Program-made: the position numbers and the translations under genes | Source: Zingiber officinale | Lineage: Eukaryota > Streptophyta > Magnoliopsida > Zingiberales > Zingiberaceae | Assembly: GCF_018446385.1 (NCBI RefSeq) | Contig: NC_055986.1 | Span: forward strand, 28,021,593-28,085,592 | Reading direction: 5' to 3' | DNA length: 64,000 bases | The notes under the pieces: generated by a model | The model's input: the letters and a program-made list of their open reading frames with translations, nothing else | Databases searched by the model: none | What the model was told of the DNA's origin: nothing | In this document: in pieces, positions 60,456-64,000 of the stretch | Layout of the letters: every line of letters starts with the position of its first letter | Numbering within the stretch: position 1 is the first letter of the stretch

Positions 60456-60990
60456 ATTAATGGCCAAAAATTCAGGGGGAGGCTCCAGAATAGCTGGCAC
60501 CTCCAAAACTAACTTACCCGACAGGGTAACCCAAAATTTACCAACCCGGCAGGGTAATTAGGATTAGTTAAAAAGAGACCAAGTTTAACTTGAATCATGG
60601 TACTGGTGAAATTTTTGGATGATAGTACGTTAGGGAAGCTTGGGCATCGCATGTCTAGAAAGATATGGCTTCGATCTGGTGCATTTGGCCAAGTGGAACT
60701 GACCGAAGCTACCCTTAAATGGATCCTAATCAGTCAGACCAAGATTGAGTACTAAGCTCCGTGAATAGGACTATTCGGAAAATCTCGAAAGGTTGGTTAC
60801 TTCTAATGACGTCCATGTGACTCACCAAGCTTAGAAATTTATCCGAAGAATGCCTATTTGTGGAGACCAAAGCTAAATCTGAATCTAACACAAGTTAAAC
60901 CAAAACTCCATACGTAAAAAATCTAATTTCATCTCACAAAATCATAGGATTCCCTGATTGATAATATAGATCGGGTGACATGAATAAGGT
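60456..60990 (+). other. Non-coding spacer after gag
   Basis: Here pol is expected. The sequence has short direct repeats (ACCCGACAGGGTAA and ACCCGGCAGGGTAA near 60517 and 60543) and faint pre-integrase-like words (LGKLGHRMSRKIWLRSG near 60630). Stops occur in all frames. Confidence 0.5.
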
Positions 60991-62350
60991 TTAAAATCTA
61001 AAAAAAAAAATTTATTAATTTTAATTTTAAACTTAGAAAAATTAATTTCAAAATTTTAATTTAAAACTTCAAAATTTTAATTTCATACTTAAAAAATTAA
61101 TTTCAAAATTTTAATTTTAAAACAAAAAAAATTAATTTCAAAATTTTAATTTTAAACTTAAAAAATTAATTTCAAAATTTTAAACTTAGAAAAATTAATT
61201 TTAATTTTAAACGAAAAAAAAAATTAATTTCAAAACTTTAATTTTAAAACTTAAAAATTAATTTTAAAATTTTAATTTTAAAACATAAAAAAAATCAATT
61301 TGAAAATTTTTATTTTAAACTTAAAAATTATTTTCAAAATTTTAAATTTTAATTTTAAACTTAAAAATTATTTTCAAAATTTTAAATTTTAAACTTAAAA
61401 ATTATTTTCAAAATTTTAATTTTAAACTTAAAAATTATTTTCAAAATTTTAATTTTAAACTTAAAAATTATTTTCAAAATTTTAAATTTTAAACTTAAAA
61501 ATTATTTTCAAAATTTTAAATTTAAACTTAAAAATTATCTTCAAAATTTTAATTTTAAACTTAAAAATTATTTTCAAAATTTTAATTTTAAACTTCAAAA
61601 TTAATTTCAAAATTTTAATTTCATACTTAAAAAATTAATTTCAAAATTTTAATTTCATACTTAAAAAATTAATTTCAAAATTTTAATTAATTTCAAAATT
61701 TAAACTTAGAAAAATTAATTTTAATTTTAAACGTAAAAAAAAAAAAAATTTAATTTCAAAATTTTAATTTTAAAACTTAAAAATTAATTTTAAAATTTTA
61801 ATTTTAAAACTTAAAAAAAAAATCAATTTCAAAATTTTAATTTTAAAAATTAAAAAAAAAAATCAATTTCAAAATTTTAATTTTAAACTTAAAAATTATT
61901 TTCAAATTTTTTTTTTTTTTAAATTTAAAAATTATTTTAAAAATTTTAAATTTTAAAATTAAAAAATTATTTTAAAAATTTCAATTTTAAACTTAAAAAT
62001 ATTTTCAAAAATTTAATTTTAAACTTAAAAATTATTTTCAAAATTTTAATTTTAAACTTAAAAATTATTTTCAAAATTTTAAATTTTAAACTTAAAAATT
62101 ATTTTCAAAATTTTAATTTTAAACTTAAAAATTATTTTCAAAATTTTAAACTTAAAAATTATCTTCAAAATTTTAATTTTAAACTTAAAAAATTATTTTC
62201 AAAATTTTAAATTTTAAAATTAAAAATTATTTTCAAAACTTTAAATTTTAAACTTAAAAATTATTTTCAAAATTTTAATTTTAAAGTTAAAAATTAATTT
62301 CAAAATTTTAAACTTAAAAACTATTTCAAAACTTAACTTCAAACCTAATC
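60991..62350. repeat. AT-rich minisatellite
   Basis: About 1.35 kb of variants of TTTTAAACTTAAAAATTATT plus TTCAAAATTTTAA, with units near 33 bases and slippage. It ends in an A18 run near 62353-62370. Confidence 0.85.
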
Positions 62351-62377
62351 CAAAAAAAAAAAAAAAAAAAGTCAAAA

Positions 62378-62499
62378 ACCAGGGGCGGGCACCCCTGGTA
62401 TTCCCCTCCGGGGCGCCCGGAAGGGGATCCGGGCGCCCCGTCCTAAATCAACCCCGGGCGCCCGGAAGGGATCCGGGCGCCCGGAGTCCCTTATAAATA
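62378..62499 (+). promoter_or_regulatory. Promoter: GC hairpins followed by TATA box
   Basis: Two GGGCGCCCGG...CCGGGCGCCC inverted repeats (62411-62438 and 62454-62484) are followed by TATAAATA at 62492-62499. This arrangement matches the U3 of LTR G (GGCGCC repeats then TATAAATA at 378), so the promoter may be of LTR origin. The start site is probably near 62525 and the ATG is at 62655. Confidence 0.6.
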
Positions 62500-62654
62500 A
62501 GGGGCAGCAGGCGCCCCCAATCCTTGCCCCACAACAATTTCACTTTTGCCAAGGTTCACTCCGAACCTAAGTGCGAGAGTATTTTAAATCAAATTTTCTT
62601 GCGATGAAGACGCTGTTGCGATTCAACCGAGGTCGTCAGATCTATATCTTATCG

Positions 62655-63908
62655 ATGGCTCCTCGGTAAATCTTCTTCCCCTATCTGAAACTTTATTTGA
62701 AGTTATCTTTGCAACCTTTCTTAGAATATTTTTTTAACAGTAGGAAACGAAAAAATACTGGTGCTGGACCCTCTAATGCTAGCACTGACCCTAGGTTTCT
62801 CACAGAAGAACTAAGGATTAAGTTTGAGTCAACCATTTATAAGGCCATTAGGACTACCTGCATAGATAGATCGTTCTTTCTAAGGTCATGTCCCTCCGCT
62901 TTAGAGGTTATAGGCCACTATAACTTAAGGAATCTTGTCGAATGTACCAGTCCAATAAACATAAGTCTGTGTGCCGAATTTTGCAATAACCTAGTGAAAG
63001 TAGACGATCTCACCTATACCACTAGGGCAGCAGACACTGATATCACATTTTCCCCTACGACTATCCGAGAGTTTTTAGAGTTGCGTCCATCTACTTGTTC
63101 TTTTTTGTGCTATCCTCCGAGGGATCTACCATTCGGAGATCCCTACTCACATATTACTTTTGATACGATTTATTCGTTTTTTTTTGGGGGAGAGAGAGAT
63201 CCCACTATGACACAGTTTAGGTCAGTAGAACTTCAGGTTCAGGACTACGTTCTTTATAGGGTTATAGTCCTTTGCATTTTACCACTGACTACTCGGGACA
63301 TCGCTGTGATGCAACCATTCCATTCGTTCTTACTCTATGCCCTGATTCATAGGTTAGACATTGACATCAGCCTACATATCTTCTCCACCATTATCTACTC
63401 GGCTAGATTCGTGACTGATAGACGAGTCCATATGCCATTTGGTCACATTCTGATAGCCTATATGTCCTCGTTGCACATTGATGTCACTAGAGGAGACATT
63501 GCCCATATGACCGAGTTCGATGTTATAGCAGCTCGGAACTTCTCCCTAGCCGGTATCCAGATAGATAGAGATGACGAGACTATGTCTTGGCGGAGGGGGG
63601 CACAGCACCAGCCCGATCCAGACGCACAGGTGGACGAGTTCATGCTCGCACTATTTCCAGAGGAAGCCGCTCTGGCTCCACCACCGCCCCCAGCTCGAGC
63701 ACCACGTTACGCTCACCGCTCTCTAGCCGACCGTATGACCGGACTAGAGAGAGCTATGGCGAGTCTCCAGCAGGAGAACTCTGATTTTCATCGGGACATT
63801 CGGCGAGAGGTAGCCGAGTTACGAGCTGCCGGGGATACTCGACACACTGAGCTGATGGCGCTTCTCCGATCCTTGGGGTCTGGACCACCCCCTTCATCAT
63901 CTCAGTAG
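62655..63908 (+). CDS. Spliced gene inside element I: putative plant transposon protein-like
   Basis: Exon 1 is 62655-62665 (ATG GCT CCT CG). The intron is 62666-62740 (75 nt, GTAAAT donor, TTTTTTTAACAG acceptor). Exon 2 is 62741-63908. Splicing gives MAPRRKRKNTGAGPSNAS and a 392-aa protein without interruption, stop TAG. A basic nuclear-signal-like start is followed by a domain at about 25-285 resembling the 'putative plant transposon protein' domain (family with TE-borne members; from memory, PF20167). It has an EFCNNL block, then FSPTTIREFLEL, and an RVIVLCILPLTTRD helix region. A Pro/Ala-rich linker and a C-terminal coiled coil (about 330-375) follow. Function is unknown. The intact frame contrasts with the broken gag next to it. 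Confidence 0.65.
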
Positions 63909-64000
63909 ATCTAGTTATGACTCACTTCTGTAGCTACACTACCTGTAAAATATTTTGGATCTATCTAGTGATATTTCAGACTTACATTGATTATGTTCTA
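63909..64000 (+). other. 3' flank of the spliced gene
   Basis: Ninety-two bases to the window end. No terminator or further frame can be judged. Confidence 0.3.

Overview
This window is nuclear DNA of a flowering plant. It has spliced genes with GT-AG introns, long LTR retrotransposons primed by initiator-Met tRNA, MITEs and AT-rich spacers. The GC-rich coding ends of the GID1 and PPDK genes and the GGGCGCCC-rich Sirevirus-type LTRs suggest a monocot, perhaps Zingiberales. That placement is inference.

Bases 1-35790 are almost entirely retrotransposons nested in retrotransposons. The oldest layer is a decayed Ty1/copia element (A, + strand), now in three pieces (723-1021, 11021-12071, 33890-35790). 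It was split by copia element B (1022-11015, +; target duplication CCCGC) and by copia element C (12072-33889, -; GTACA/GTACC). C carries a Sirevirus-like solo LTR, D (12900-13889; CATGT), inside one of its LTR copies, and a gypsy-like LTR piece, F. F was itself entered by copia element E (17167-26896, -; CTTAT), a relative of B. Every pol gene here is broken.

Bases 35791-51000 form a gene island. It holds a gibberellin receptor GID1 (+, 37988-39546, 2 exons), a pyruvate phosphate dikinase gene (-, 40985-46814, 18 exons reconstructed with all phases consistent), and a small CW zinc finger/methyl-CpG-binding-domain protein of the MBD4 type (+, 49241-50788). GID1 and PPDK converge. PPDK and MBD diverge from an interval holding a perfect G-box palindrome.

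Bases 51000-64000 are repeats again. They include a PIF/Harbinger-type MITE, a satellite with a roughly 1.34 kb higher-order period, a gypsy-like 2.7 kb LTR (H) followed by an unusual array of primer-binding-site hairpins, and the left part of a Sirevirus-like element (I). I has an LTR with five exact-length 41-bp repeats whose stems covary. It also has gag, but no pol where pol is expected. In place of pol come a 1.35 kb AT minisatellite and an apparently independent transcription unit: GC hairpins, a TATA box, a 75-nt intron and an intact 392-aa frame resembling the 'putative plant transposon protein' family. That unit and the hairpin array are the best candidates for undescribed biology. 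I saw no tRNA, rRNA or CRISPR features.
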